The position numbers were made by a program, and so were the translations under genes. From Ligula intestinalis (taxonomy: Eukaryota; Platyhelminthes; Cestoda; Diphyllobothriidea; Diphyllobothriidae), in assembly GCA_036362985.1 (NCBI GenBank), contig JAYGXS010000007.1:9001079-9065078 (forward strand): DNA of 64,000 nt, read 5' to 3'. Shown here in pieces: positions 34,321 to 45,545 of the stretch (positions are counted from its first letter, which is position 1; every line of letters begins with the position of its first letter). The notes below the pieces were generated by a model. It was not told the DNA's origin, searched no databases, and was given only the letters and a program-made list of their open reading frames with translations.

Positions 34321-34509
34321 GTGTTTGTCTAATTTAAAAATTTGCCGCCGTCGTCACCAACACCAAAATGTACCGTCCTGCCTTTGCTGGCCGAGGCACC
34401 CACGGCAATTTGCCTGGACTGACGATTTGGCCAATCTGAAGACCTCCATCCTTGGCCGATCCCTGGTTTGGGCTGATGTTCTCGAGTCCAGTTACACCGA
34501 CTGTCAGAG
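34321..34509 (+). CDS. Candidate internal exon, possibly of a biotin-protein ligase
   Basis: A 189-base open stretch is bounded by TTGCCTTTAG before 34321 and a strong donor GTAAGG at 34510. In the open frame it ends NLKTSILGRSLVWADVLESS. That resembles the start of the catalytic domain of biotin-protein ligases (a short L-T-LG motif, then a hydrophobic run and a V-x-S-T/S element), but the match is short and the earlier residues are not recognised. No neighbouring exon was found on either side. It may be a chance open frame. Confidence 0.25.
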
Positions 34510-34724
34510 GTAAGGCAGGTTTATCCACCTTCTTGACTGTAAATGCTCGCATTTACTTTTGTTCACCTTCCCTCTCCCGGAATTGATTGACAATTTAGGG
34601 ATAATCTTCTAAAAGTGGTCACTCAAAGCAGAAATCAAGAAAGATCTCATTTTAAAATGTCGCTGCCTTTTTTATGCAGGTTCTGTTTTTGTGATTTGTC
34701 ACAACCATTTCTTATTTCCTTATC

Positions 34725-34870
34725 CTCCTCCTCCTCCTCTTTTTCTTCTTCTTCTTCTTCTTCTTCTTCTTCTTCGTCGTCGTCGTCGTCCTTCTTCCTC
34801 CTCCTCCAACCTCTTCACCGGTTCCTATTCCTACCATCACTATTCTTCCTCCCTCTTCACGCCCACTTTC
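34725..34870 (+). repeat. TCC/TTC-rich microsatellite
   Basis: TCCTCC, TTC and TCG trinucleotide runs. The long open frames over it are repeat artefacts. Confidence 0.9.
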
Positions 34871-35127
34871 CCCTCTGAGATTTATCTCAAGTCAGCTTGA
34901 TTTTTCAGAGTTCGGTGTTCGATGCAAATCTAACTGAGAGCAGCCTTAAGAGGTGTAACTAGTGACCAGGTGTCATTTTCATGGTAGCCATAGAGGTGAA
35001 GAGGACTGCTGCCTTCACTCTGTCGGGGAACCTGCTGAAATTTTCTTCCTCCATTCAGAACTCCTACTCAAGCGAAGCGTTGAACTTGTTAGTTTAACGG
35101 TTATCGACTGCTGCAAAGCGAATATTG

Positions 35128-35165
35128 AGAAGAAGAAGAAGAAGAAGAAGAAGAAGAAGAAGAAG
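35128..35165 (+). repeat. GAA microsatellite next to the hammerhead-like module
   Basis: About 12 GAA units end where the module at 35164-35240 begins. On the opposite strand this is a TTC run following the module's GAGTC end, as if the module had a TTC-rich 3' tail. Confidence 0.9.
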
Positions 35166-35240
35166 ACTCGATCGCTGGGACAATATGTTTATTCGTCTGA
35201 CGTTTCGACATCCGTCGCGTATTCATCATCAGAGACATGA
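35164..35240 (-). ncRNA. Hammerhead-like module, best copy
   Basis: On the - strand: GTCT, then CTGATGA (35232-35226), a bulged U, stem II (GAATAC, loop GCGAC, GGATGTC, five of six pairs with one bulge), GAAACGTC (35206-35199), then AGAC. Stem I is GTCT with AGAC, four pairs. Stem III would be ACGT, which pairs only between two molecules. Cleavage would follow C at 35199. Confidence 0.55.
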
Positions 35241-36764
35241 GTAGTAAGAACGGGCGAAGCGAATATTCTCCTCAATGCGGGAACTGGATTGGGATCCGTT
35301 CATTAAGTTCACCAGGAGTTGATCATTGCGTAATGCCTTCTCCTGACCCGGTGACTGGTTACATCGATATGAGTTCATTTTGCGTGTCGAGACTGATATT
35401 TGCTTCCCATCCTCTGGCACCTTATAGTTCTGATCATTATGACTTGAACTTGAGGATGAATTAACAGGAAAACCCTTTAAACCCCTCCTTTGGAAGTAAG
35501 CCTCACTCTTGTTCGTTCCAATTTTCAATAGAATGGTTAAACTGCTAACTCTTTACAAGGAATGCAGCTAATTTGGCCTCACTTCTCTTAGAAACGGAAG
35601 TTCATGTCTGCAGAACAGAAGTATCAAAAGTCAAGTAACTAATGAGATAGCAGTATAAACGTAGAACCGCCAAGCGTAGTCTAGGTTAACTGATTGTAGA
35701 TGGCTCAACATGTCATTTGGTTTTATCAACTAATTAGAATGCATTTATATCTGTAAGGAGCACAAATTGACTTCTTCTGTTGAAACAAGGAACAAATATT
35801 CTTGGTTAATAGTTATTACAGGCTTCGTTGACACATTAATTCGTTCGATTTCTATTCTATAAGGCCTGGCGGAAGTTATCCGCAAATACCTTTCTTCCCG
35901 CTCGTTATTGGGGATGGCTTTGAAAAGGTTCAGATTAGAGCCATGAGCAGAGTAACCATCTAAGGCCCCGTGTTGTGTCCAGTGCTATTGCATTCTTCCG
36001 AAGCCCCAGCTGAATAAGGTTATTGTTCCGATAATCGAGTCTTCTTTTCCTCCTCCTCCTCCTCCTCCTCCTCCTTCTTCTCCTCCTCCTCCTTCTCCTC
36101 CTTCCCTTCCTCCTCCTCCTCCTCCTCCTCCTCCTCCTCCGACAATAAGTTTACTCACGGGCTGCGACCATCACTTCAGCAACTGCGAATGATAATGTTG
36201 GTTCATTGTGGTAACACAAGGAAAAATGTCAAGGTTCAGGGCTCCTTTAATTTAAAAAAAATACACGTGGACGCTTTACTCCTTAAAAGTAGTCATGGTA
36301 GAAATAATCCGAAGGGAGTTTCAGCAAAAAATCCCGCCGTCCACTGTGATTGTTTCTCGTATGAACGCTACTTGGTCAATTGGGCAGAAAAAGTGTTCAG
36401 TGAACGTGCTGGCAACAGTAGCTTATGCAGCCCCACTCATTAATCCCTATTCCCTGCATGTTTCGCTACGAAAACGATGGTTATAGGGTTTTATGGGTGG
36501 GGAATTAGGACACGCAGTGGAATATACTTTAATTAATGCTATATGCGTTTTTAATTTACCTTATTTACAAGTGTTGTTGATTTTCATCTGTAGACTTTCC
36601 AAATCTGTATTATCATTCAAATTTTTGCCGAAAAACCCGATTATCAAATTGCAGGTTTCTTGAATTTCTCGAAAAAACTGAAATGGTGGTTAGGAGGTCG
36701 TCTACTTCAACTTACCCGATGCCCAACTTACCGTTCTGGGGTTAAATTAGTAGAGTCCATGCTG
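35241..36764. other. Intergenic, CTC microsatellite only
   Basis: A CTC/CTT microsatellite occupies about 36045-36140, right after ATAATCGAGTCTTCTT, which matches the end of the hammerhead-like module. Otherwise no gene or repeat is recognised. Confidence 0.6.
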
Positions 36765-37480
36765 CAAAGCGCCGCATACACCTTCAATTTACATGCGGAA
36801 CAACCTGCTCGCAGTGGTCGCGGAAAGAACTTCGACTACATTTTTCACGTTACAATTACTTCTAAAAAGTTCCTTCTCTGCCTATCATATTTCCCCACCC
36901 CACAAAATTCTATAACCACCGTTTTTGCAGGACAAAATTCTGGGAATAGCGGTTTATGAGTGGAGCTACGTAAGCTTCTTTTGCCCTTCTTTCATCTTCT
37001 AAGGAGCAGGGCCTGGAAGATCACATCCATTAGAGTTAAACCTGAGTAGCCTTAACAACCTTTAATATGCCGTCAACACAAGTCGTCGCTTCGTCAGTGA
37101 CCATTACCGCCTGCGACAGCAACTGTGATTTCATTGCACGATAAATCTCTGATTTTGATGTTCTCTGGCTTTTAAATGCAATCCAAGATTTCGAATTGAT
37201 GACTGTTGTGTTCCAAGTACAACCACAGCTTGGACACTACGCCAGACATGTGCTCAGTCGTTCATAATTGTCTCCATAGCCCACACCTTTAATTTAAATG
37301 CGGAACAAACTACTCCCAGCGGCCGCTGGGACCAACTTCGTCTACACTTTTTTTCACTTTACACTTACTTCTAAAAATTATCCCCATCCCACAAAACTCT
37401 AGAACCACCGTTTTTGTAGGAAAAATGCAGGGAGTAGGGATTAATGATTGGGGCTACATAAGCTACTTTTGCCAACGTGC
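36765..37480 (+). repeat. Tandem duplication, units 36765-36995 and 37280-37480
   Basis: The units share CAATTTACATGCGGAACAA / TAATTTAAATGCGGAACAA, TTACTTCTAAAAA, AACCACCGTTTTTG and GGAGCTACGTAAGCT / GGGGCTACATAAGCT in the same order, about 500 bases apart. No protein is evident. Confidence 0.7.
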
Positions 37481-38259
37481 CTAGTAGAAAAAGACAGCAT
37501 TGCCAACCCACACTTACCTACCAAAATAAATCTTTTTTTGGAAGGAGGGGGGCCACTTTATCCAACTAGGACCTATCCGTGTGCCATTATTACTCATTCT
37601 TGCCTGCGTAGCCGCACCGAATCGTCTTTAGACTGCGTAAAAAGGAGTCTCATTGTGGACTGGTAAAAGTTTTCTGACATTTTAAGAGAGCCAAATTGCT
37701 CAAACAGCTGAGCATAAATGCGGTTTATTTTAATTTGTTCCTTCATATAGCATCAAATTGGGGAGAGGATTTGACAGTGATGAGTTAAATTCTGATTTTT
37801 TTATTCTTTCGCTGGGTCGAATCACTTGACCTCAGCACAACTAACCACAAACCCCGTTCCGCAATTGACACACCGTCATTCTTCGGCTGTTCTTGAAGAA
37901 TTACATGCAAGCACTGTGAGACAGAATACGGGTGTCAAATTTCAACCCATACTGCTTTCTCACCAGTCTCGTGGGATCTTAGAACGGCTGCTGCTCGGTA
38001 ACTGAAAGCTGATCCGTTGTCATGCGTGTTCAGATGGTTTGAGAGATCAACGTTGCATTATCAATCCAGTGAAGGCGCAACTAAGCAAAATGCTAAGTTA
38101 GAAAGACTCAGATGCGATCGGATTTCGTCGTGGATCCATCCACATAGATAGTACCAGAAATGTGTAACTGATACGCAGGTTCTGCGAAAATTTACGCACA
38201 CAGGTAGTGGCAGTATTTATAGGATATATTCACTATGCTACCGTATACCTATGGCAACT

Positions 38260-38640
38260 AACGGCTCCCCGATATCGAGGATAGTTGCCCGCTTGCGCGC
38301 TAATTGCTTGATGGCTGGCCTGCGGGTCGCGAGTTTCTGAACTTTCATCACCCATGTTGGCATTGGGTGTGATGATTGCACGGCTATCTGGCTCCATAGC
38401 GCCTACGTTAGACGACGTGATGGCCTATGTGCTCCCCGAATGGCGAATTGCTTTGGCCAAATTGAGTCTCAGCGCCAAATATGGCTTAGGCAGGTCATTT
38501 CCCCTGTAAACCGTGATTCAAGCATCTCGGAGTCCACACGATCCTCATCTCTCGTGGCAATTTCGGCCTTTATCAAATTTGAATGTGTGGCCGGGTCTCG
38601 TCGAATGAGCCGCGACTTGGGAATTAACGTCATTCCTCAG
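38260..38640 (+). repeat. Dispersed repeat, partner of 7430-7790
   Basis: See 7430-7790: same blocks in opposite orientation, with the short translated likeness KFECVAGSRRM at about 38575-38607. Confidence 0.6.
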
Positions 38641-38827
38641 CGCTTTTGTTCGCAACTTCACCGAGCCTGATAAGTAACTCCAGATGTTTCTTGCCGTGAA
38701 AGCGGGTCTTTTGGTGTCACTACCTGACGGCTAATGGTTGCCTCCTTCAAGTGTGCGACTTTAACACCAAGTGGTGTGTAAAGGCGGTCGATGGACTTGG
38801 ATCAGTTTTGACATACGGAATCACTGG

Positions 38828-39680
38828 CTAGAATTTAGGATCGGGCTGATTTTGTCCCCCATCTCGTTTGCGTGTGGACCAGTTGCATTGGTAGCCATTT
38901 TCTTGGAACACCCACTGAAGATATTGCAGTCTGACAACTTTTTCATTCAGTTCACTACAGTACGTCTCAATATGCCGATATAGCGTCCTTATGCAACTGC
39001 GTTTGTGGCTGATTGGAAAATTGCCCTTGAAGTTCAGTACTTCTATCGTATCTGTCACTTTCCTGAACACTTTGTTCTTCACGGTAGACGAAAACAGCAA
39101 GGAAGGTTGGTTAGTTGTTTTTTCCTTTTCCATCCTAAATGCTGTGTTCAAGAAGATGTTATTTGCACATTAGCACCTGATCCCGTTTGATGACAACGAA
39201 GGTATCATTCAAATATCACGCCCAAAATTTCGGTCTGTTGTGTTGAAAGACCAGTGGATATACAGGTTGTGGGACCGCCTCGGCGGTTAGGCACGAAAGC
39301 GCCGAACCCATTGGCGTTCCTTTGACCTGCTCGTAGATTGTTCCGTCAAACGTGAAGTACGTCCCGAGACAGAACCTCATGTGCTGCAGAATTTGGGCAT
39401 GTCCGAAGCGATTCTCCTTCTCATTGTATTTTCTTCGTAGGAGTAGCTGGACGGCCTCGGGTGCCAGATCTTTGGGGATATAAGTATCACGAGCCGTGAC
39501 ATAGTGATAGTATGAGCTCACTTGCCTGGAGACTTACCCTTTAAGTTTCTCCAAGAAGTGTGTTGATAAAGGGGCCGCAGTGTCCGAATCAGTGGTCAGA
39601 AATTTGAGAAAACGAAACAGCCATTTTGCCAGTTCGTACGTTCGAGTGCCTTGGGCGATACTCCAGCGATCGCATCTGCT
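38828..39680 (-). pseudogene. Penelope-like element reverse transcriptase, decayed
   Basis: Three overlapping pieces on the - strand together cover a Penelope-type reverse transcriptase. The first (about 39680-39540) reads YELAKWLFRFLKFLTTDSDT; the second (39521-39216) reads LLLRRKYNEKENRFGHAQIL then YFTFDGTIYEQVKGTPMGSA and a QHNRPKFWA end; the third (39151-38828) reads KVFRKVTDTIEVLNFKGN and ISHKRSCIRTLYRHIETYCS. The catalytic YVDD expected after FWA is interrupted by a stop and reads YLND, so both frame and active site are damaged. No GIY-YIG domain follows within this copy. Confidence 0.8.
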
Positions 39681-40529
39681 TCTACGTAAATAAAATTCTT
39701 CCTCGTATTCCCTGCGGATACGAATTTCAGCAAAGATAATATTTCGAATGCTTAAGATAGGCAGGTCTTCTGTAGAGATGCAGAGAAACCTTGCTTTGTA
39801 AGCATAGAATGATCAAATGAACTCAGAAGAGTACTCGAAAGCATCAGGCTGCCGACTGCTTAATATCGGCTACGCTGAACATATAACCTCAAGCCTCGCG
39901 AGTATACGGCCTATAGTGAAGGAAGTCATCAAATCCGTCGACTCACTGATAAACGCGTGGAAGAGCAATGTTTTAAAGTTGCAGCTCTGGCCGGGAGAAT
40001 GTGATTATTGCTATAAATGACTGTCAGTGTGAAGAAGCTAACAGCTATCAATAGTCTGGGTTGAGAGTGCTGCCGAATGGGCAGATTAAAGATGACATAT
40101 GGTTGACACTCATCGTGTCGGGTCGATTTATCCATAAACGCTTGGAAACCCAAATTAATGAGAAGGCAACCTTCAAGATTAACGGCTCACAACAGAGTTT
40201 GGTTGCTAAAGGACTATTAACTAATATAAAAGTAAGTAATAATCATCAAAAACTTGAATTTCACATAATGACTATAGTACAGGTCAATAATCTACTTCGT
40301 GGCCATGATCAAGTCCTATTGCCACTCCATTACTGCGCGAGCCCTGGTCCATAACAATCTTTCACAACCTTTCGGTAGTCGGTTTGGCATTAAAAAGATT
40401 ATGCCCTGTCGCCCGTTCTGTCTAACTACGCTATTGACTCGTTCACCAGGAAGACTCTAAATGAATATGACGGGGTCCAGTTTGCACCCGGACGGTGGCT
40501 TACTGATCTAGACTACCCCAACGACATCA
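39681..40529. other. No recognised feature
   Basis: Short open frames only; possibly the decayed 5' part of the Penelope-like copy on the - strand. Confidence 0.4.
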
Positions 40530-40630
40530 CATTCGTGAAAAAAACTGGCGGCCCTGAGGGAGTCGAACCCACACAGCAGGGAAGGCTTTTGCGCAGCCAA
40601 CGTTCTACCACTGAATTGCACGAGAACCTG
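40530..40630 (-). mobile_element. SINE-2 fragment
   Basis: It carries the box B-like GGAGTCGAACCCACACAGCA and the GGCTTTTGCGCAGCCAACGT segment of the family, with the 5' and tail parts missing. Confidence 0.65.
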
Positions 40631-40837
40631 TTACTGCTATCGAATTCAGATAAACAGTCAGTGGACCATGCTTGATTCAATGCGCGGAATCAGACTAAAA
40701 CATGGAGATGAAGGTTCACTGACCGCTAAGGGATCTCCCTTGTTCTGGTCTGCCATTTCTCCTTTATCGGGCTCTGACAGCAGCCGTAGCGACTAGTAGT
40801 CTCATGTAGATAGTATTGCAGGCCAAGATAAGGAAGA

Positions 40838-40966
40838 CGGCGTGACCGTTTTGGCTTATTATCCGTCGTCAGCCGGTCAATTGGTTAACCATATGAGACT
40901 CGAACTCGCGACCTTGTTAGATCAGAGTCTAACGCTCTACGGCTTGGACCACGAGCTCGTTGTTAT
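40838..40966 (-). mobile_element. SINE-1 copy
   Basis: On the - strand: GAGCTCGTGGTCCAAGCCGT head, box B GCGAGTTCGAGTCTC, then GGCTGACGACGGATAATAAG. Confidence 0.7.
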
Positions 40967-41107
40967 CTGTCTAATACTACTAACCGCTACGCCTGTTGTC
41001 AGGGCCCGATAAATGAAACTTAAGGCAGAGTGGGACAAATGAGTTCCGTTAGCGGTCGGTGAACGTTAATCAACAAGTGTCAATAGCACCCGACCTTAAC
41101 CGGCAAG

Positions 41108-41268
41108 ACAATGAGCTCGTGGCGGCTCAACGGTTAGAGTGTTGGACTTCTGATCAAAAGCTCACGCGTTCAAACCTCCGGCAGAGATATGTCTGGCTGA
41201 TGACAACTAATAAGTCAGAAATGTTCATTCAGTCTGCCGAGTCCTTGCCATGAAATGCTATCAGACAA
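41108..41268 (+). mobile_element. SINE-1 copy
   Basis: Head GAGCTCGTGGCGGCTCAACG, box B GCGTTCAAACCTCC, GGCTGATGACAACTAATAAG tail. Confidence 0.65.
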
Positions 41269-41269
41269 A

Positions 41270-42060
41270 CTTTTCTATCATCATTCTGTATCCCAAAATG
41301 CTCCAGGAAATCAATGTGAGCAAGTTAGAATATATGGCAAGTTTCAGCCTCACAAACTCATAAGAAACCCGTGTTACCATGCTTTGCTAATTCTGGAGTA
41401 AGCTATGCCCCTGTTAAACAGAAGATCTGGAATGGTAGGAGGCCTCGGCAGTTGCGGCTGTCCTACAACATCTGTCTAGGGGCTACCCGGAAAAATGCGA
41501 TGGTCTTAGTAGTACTCGTACTGAAAGGGCAAACTTGGGCGTCTTACACAGTCACCTCAGGCGAAAAAAATGAAAACGGTGGTAATGTCATATTCCCATA
41601 GGCTTTGCTTACTGCTTATTACTCAACTAATGACACAGTTAAAGGATACAGCAATTTCAGTTGATTATGGAGCAGATTTCCCTCCTATTAGACAGAAGAC
41701 CTCCTCTTAGACCCAAGATAAGGTTCGATACTGCAAAAGGTCAAACGTTAGCCTGAAAACGGCAAATAGCACCATGCATCATAAAGACATGGTAAAACTT
41801 GAGCTACTGCTTAATAACGTTTCGGTGACCAATAAGATGACGCAGTCTGGTGGATAAAGTTCAGAGAGCCGAAGCCAAGGAAAGCCCTGTTGCGCTCCGG
41901 GCCTTAAACACGTAGTGATCCAGACTCACATTCCCTGCCTCACAACGTTCATTCACTTGCCGGATTCTCCTTTCTACCAAGCATACGCGTGGACACGAAA
42001 TCGATCTGATCCCTGAATTGCAGTCGCTCGTGAAGTACGCGACACGAAATCTGGAAGTCC
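41270..42060. other. No recognised feature
   Basis: Short open frames without domains. Confidence 0.4.
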
Positions 42061-42067
42061 TTCGTGG

Positions 42068-42125
<58 letters not shown>

Positions 42126-42145
42126 GCACGCACGCACGCACAGAG
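42068..42145 (+). repeat. CA and GCAC microsatellite
   Basis: About 26 CA units followed by five GCAC-type units. A second GCAC run is at 42423-42448. Confidence 0.95.
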
Positions 42146-42904
42146 TTTCCAGTGTGTTACATTGGTTTCCAGTTGGAAGCAACCCAGCAACCCGGTTACC
42201 GGTATTACACCTGTTACAACGCCTGCTGTTGTTGTTGTGGTTGCCAGGGCACCGTTACGCTTCAAGGTGTTTTAAACTCCCGCGTCCCTACTGACAGTCA
42301 TCAGAAGTAGCAACAACAACAACGACAACGGTTAGGCACTGTAGCCATTTACCCTGCACAATGCACATTATTTCCCAGCGCCTCTGTGTGCGCACTGTGC
42401 ACGCGCATTCATCCGACGAGCATGCACGCACGCACGCACGCACGCACTCATCGACACAATGACTTCCACGCAGTCGCGCGTAGGCATGCACGGGGCCGTG
42501 CAGTAGGCACACCCCCGCACGCACGCACATGCGCACATGCACACACGCGAGCACCGGTAAGCGGGGTGCGCTGCTCACCCCATCCCCCCCGCGTTCGCGC
42601 GTTGCGAAATCTGACACCTGTCTGCGTCACCGTCGCTGCCGCCGCCGATGCACCGTTGAGGTGTTGCCCCAGACGGTTTCTTTCACCCAGATGCCTGGAC
42701 AAGAGCCCGTCGCATTCGTGGTAGGTGGAGGGGGGGGCGGGGGTGGGGGGAGAGATACTCTCAGCAGGTGACGGAGCCTCTGTCTCCTAACCTTCTCTGG
42801 ACGCCGAACTAGTTCCGTAGGCCTCTTAATCGGCAGGGAGATATCTCCCACCGTCCCTCTCCAATCCCATTATCACCAAATGGACCTTACACAGAAATAC
42901 ATTA
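42146..42904. other. GC-rich stretch with GCAC and G-run repeats
   Basis: It contains a GCAC run (42423-42448), a CpG-rich part (about 42470-42720) and a G-rich tract (42727-42752). Open frames on both strands are driven by composition. No gene is supported. Confidence 0.45.
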
Positions 42905-43045
42905 CCGACTGGAATGGTCATTTCTGGCCTATTAGCCATCGTCAGCCAGTCAGACCCAGACCCAAGTGACGTCCCACCTGAGCGACCTCTTCGATCAGAG
43001 TTAAACGCCCTAAACATTGAGCCGCGAGCTCGCTGTCTTGCCAGG
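42905..43045 (-). mobile_element. SINE-1 copy
   Basis: On the - strand: GCGAGCTCGCGGCTCAATGT head and GGCTGACGATGGCTAATAGG tail with CAGAAATGACCATTCCAGTC. Box B is eroded. Confidence 0.6.
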
Positions 43046-43749
43046 TTAGGTCGAGGCACACTATCACTCATTGATGAACGTTCACGCGATCGCTAACGAA
43101 ACTCATCTATCCCGGTCTGCTTTGGGCCCCGACAGAGGTCCTGATAGCCATAACAGCTGGTAGAATTGGCAGATAGTATTACCGGCAAAGACAAGGGAGA
43201 TTGGCTGGAATGGATTATCAGCCCTCACTAGACGGCCATACCCAACCCCAGGATATTAAGCAAGGCTGGTGGAAGAGGTGTGCGGAAGGGGGGTAAATCA
43301 AACAGGTACTGGGTTCGGATACACGTGAGGTGTGTTCAAAGGCAGCGTGTTCGTTCTTCGCTTGGGTCACAGGCATCACCGCCTTCCTTGGCGGTCGAGT
43401 AGACCCTGCGCAATAAGTAATGTTCGGGTACTATCCACAGACGAAAGGGAGATCAATTCAAGCTCCTTCGCTATCGTCAGCCGGTCTGTCCTAACCATGG
43501 CGTCAGGAGGAGTCGAGGTCTGAGTAGTGACCCAGTTAAACAGTACTGTTCGAGCTCAGCGGCGTTCGCAGTATTTAAAAGTAAGCCTGAGTTGCATTTA
43601 CTGAGCCGGTTTGGCGGGGAAAATATCTCACCCCACAATCCCACTACCACCAACATCACCACCACGACAGTTTGACTGTCCATTACAAAGATGTCCCCTG
43701 TATGCTTCATAGCAGGGAGGTGCAAGGATGGGGACTTGCACGTGAAGTA
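43046..43749. other. Decayed repeat tract
   Basis: It holds fragments resembling SINE-1 tails and a segment near 43250-43560 that is paralleled at 44060-44560 (GGCTGG, GAAGGGGGGT, TTCGCTTGGG, CAGCCGGTCTG in order). No gene is seen. Confidence 0.45.
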
Positions 43750-44110
43750 GTTACAAGTGTTAATGGACTTGCGCAGCATCTACCACACTCTCTCTGTCTC
43801 TTCCCTCACCCACCTGAACCCGACGTCAAGAGAGATGTCACGACAACCGGATGCGGGATCGGGCGCAGGTGGCTGGCGCGGCCCAAGCCGCCCCTATGCG
43901 TTCCCCCACGCCCCCCCCCCCCATGTTAGACATTTGTCATGGCAGCGCAACCCGAATAACGCCTGCCATACCCTGATCTGGTCCCCATGTTTGGGCCGAG
44001 CATCTATCACGCGGCCCGTAAAGGAGGCACTTACTACCGTCAAATCGACAATAGACAAGGCTGGCAGAGGTGTTTAGAAGGGGGGTGGATGCAAACGGTG
44101 ATTGGGTTTT
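43750..44110 (+). repeat. Dispersed repeat X, copy 3
   Basis: It has ACCCGACGTCAAGAGAGATG and a following CAGGTGGC block as in copy 2, and the CATGTT...CATGGCAG, CCTGATCTGGTCC stretch as in copy 1 (CTGATCTGGTCC near 4283). Confidence 0.55.
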
Positions 44111-44230
44111 GTTGCACGTGAGTTGTGCTCAAAGAGAGTTTGTTCGATCTTCGCTTGGGCTGTGAGCGTCACGGCCTTCTTTAGTGGCTACGTAGCCCCG
44201 CTCCACAATAAGGAACCCACAACAAGAGCA

Positions 44231-44390
44231 AAGGGCCCGTGGTGTAATGGTAGAATGTTGTACTAAATGACTAAAGGTCCCGGGTTCGAATCTAGCGAGT
44301 CGTCACCGCCGAGATTGGGTATGATTGGCTGATGACAGTTAACAGTCCAGAAATAGCCATTCTGGTTCCCTTCGTATTGGTCGGTTCCAC
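44231..44390 (+). mobile_element. SINE-1 copy
   Basis: Head GCCCGTGGTGTAATGGTAGA, box B GGGTTCGAATCTAG, GGCTGATGACAGTTAACAG tail and CCCTTCGTATTGGTCGG. Confidence 0.75.
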
Positions 44391-44734
44391 TTCATCACGG
44401 ATACTATTCACTACTTAAATGGAGAGTGGAGGGGTCGTTTCAAGCTTCTCTGTTTTCGTCAGCCGGTCTGCCCTAACCCCGAGACAGAAGGAATCGAGGT
44501 CAAAACAGTCAAACAGTCTACTGTTCAGGTTCGGGGTCCTGCCATGCCGACTGAATTCGAGGTAGATCAATTTAAGTCTAAGTTGTGTTAACTGAGCCGG
44601 TAATAAACCATTTCTATGGAAGTTGTTGCAAGCAACATTTTTCCTCGTAGGCTACGATCAGTAAGGATGCAAGCATCCTCTGTTCGGCGTCTTCTAACAA
44701 TCAAGTTGACTATTTGAGTTTTTAATAATTTGAT
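44391..44734. other. Decayed repeat tract
   Basis: It carries the parallel of 43250-43560 noted above, otherwise nothing recognised. Confidence 0.4.
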
Positions 44735-45015
44735 CAAATGAAGTATTCAAGTCTGTCGAAACCCCATACTAACTAATTGTGCCCAGTAGTCATTTGGTGG
44801 ATTCGAGAATGATGGCTTTGGAACCCATGCTTGGGCAATCAACTTACTGTATCTGTATAGGTGGATTCCATACATTGAAGTAAACTGGGTGGGTAAATCG
44901 ACCCCAGTGTTATTAAGTTCATGGCTTCCGATAGGGACCTCGTAGGTCAGTCGGTTAGAGCGTTGACTGTACAAAAGCCCTCCCCTTTCTGTCGTTAGTT
45001 CAAATCCCACCGAGT
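44735..45015 (+). mobile_element. SINE-2-like copy
   Basis: It follows the family order: TAGTCATTTGGTGGATTCGA leader, GGTGGATTCCATACAT, TGGGTGGGTAAATCGACC, then a tRNA-like part with GGTCAGTCGGTTAGAGCGTT and box B GTTCAAATCCCACC. Confidence 0.65.
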
Positions 45016-45249
45016 AGAGGGGATTTGAATGTCTGTCCAACCCAACTTTTACCGGACGCGATCGTCTCACCCCCTCTCCCCCAGCAGAAAGCACCAACAA
45101 CCAATCAGAGCGAACCGAATCACTAAAGGTGAACACAGGTAAGTATAGATACAAGCCTTAGCAGCGGTAGTTTATGTAAGTCCCCATAGCCACCACTAAC
45201 GTCCAGGATCGTGCAAAACAAATTTCTGAGATCAAGATCATGAGACTAG

Positions 45250-45385
45250 CAGAATGACCACTGCTGACTTATTAGCCGTCGTCAGCTAGTCATAGCCAAC
45301 TCAAGTGTTGCCCCAGAAATTGGCGTCCTGCTCGAGTTTCGAACCTCTAACTGATCGCTGTACGCCTACTTGCCATTGCATATTC
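45250..45385 (-). mobile_element. SINE-1 copy
   Basis: The - strand carries GAGGTTCGAAACTCGAGC and GCTGACGACGGCTAATAAG. It sits head to head with the copy at 45405-45545. Confidence 0.7.
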
Positions 45386-45404
45386 CTCATCAAAAACCGA
45401 CAAG

Positions 45405-45545
45405 ATAGCGAGCCCATGACGCAGTGGTTAGAGCGTTGGACGTCTAGGTAACAAGGTCGCAGGTTCGAAACCCGAGCGGGGTATCAATTTCTGGGGCAAT
45501 ACTTGGGTTGGCTAGCGACGGCTAATAAGCCGGAACTGGCCGAGA
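45405..45545 (+). mobile_element. SINE-1 copy
   Basis: GAGCCCATGACGCAGTGGTTAG head, box B GCAGGTTCGAAACCC, GGCTAGCGACGGCTAATAAG tail. Confidence 0.75.

Noticed and set aside
34615..34900. Ser-rich open frames.
   Set aside because: Translation of TCC/TTC repeats with no other coding sign.
42018..42294. Thr-His repeat protein.
   Set aside because: Translation of a CA dinucleotide run.
42068..42560. A CRISPR-like array in the GCAC repeats.
   Set aside because: Simple microsatellite without spacers, in a eukaryotic genome.
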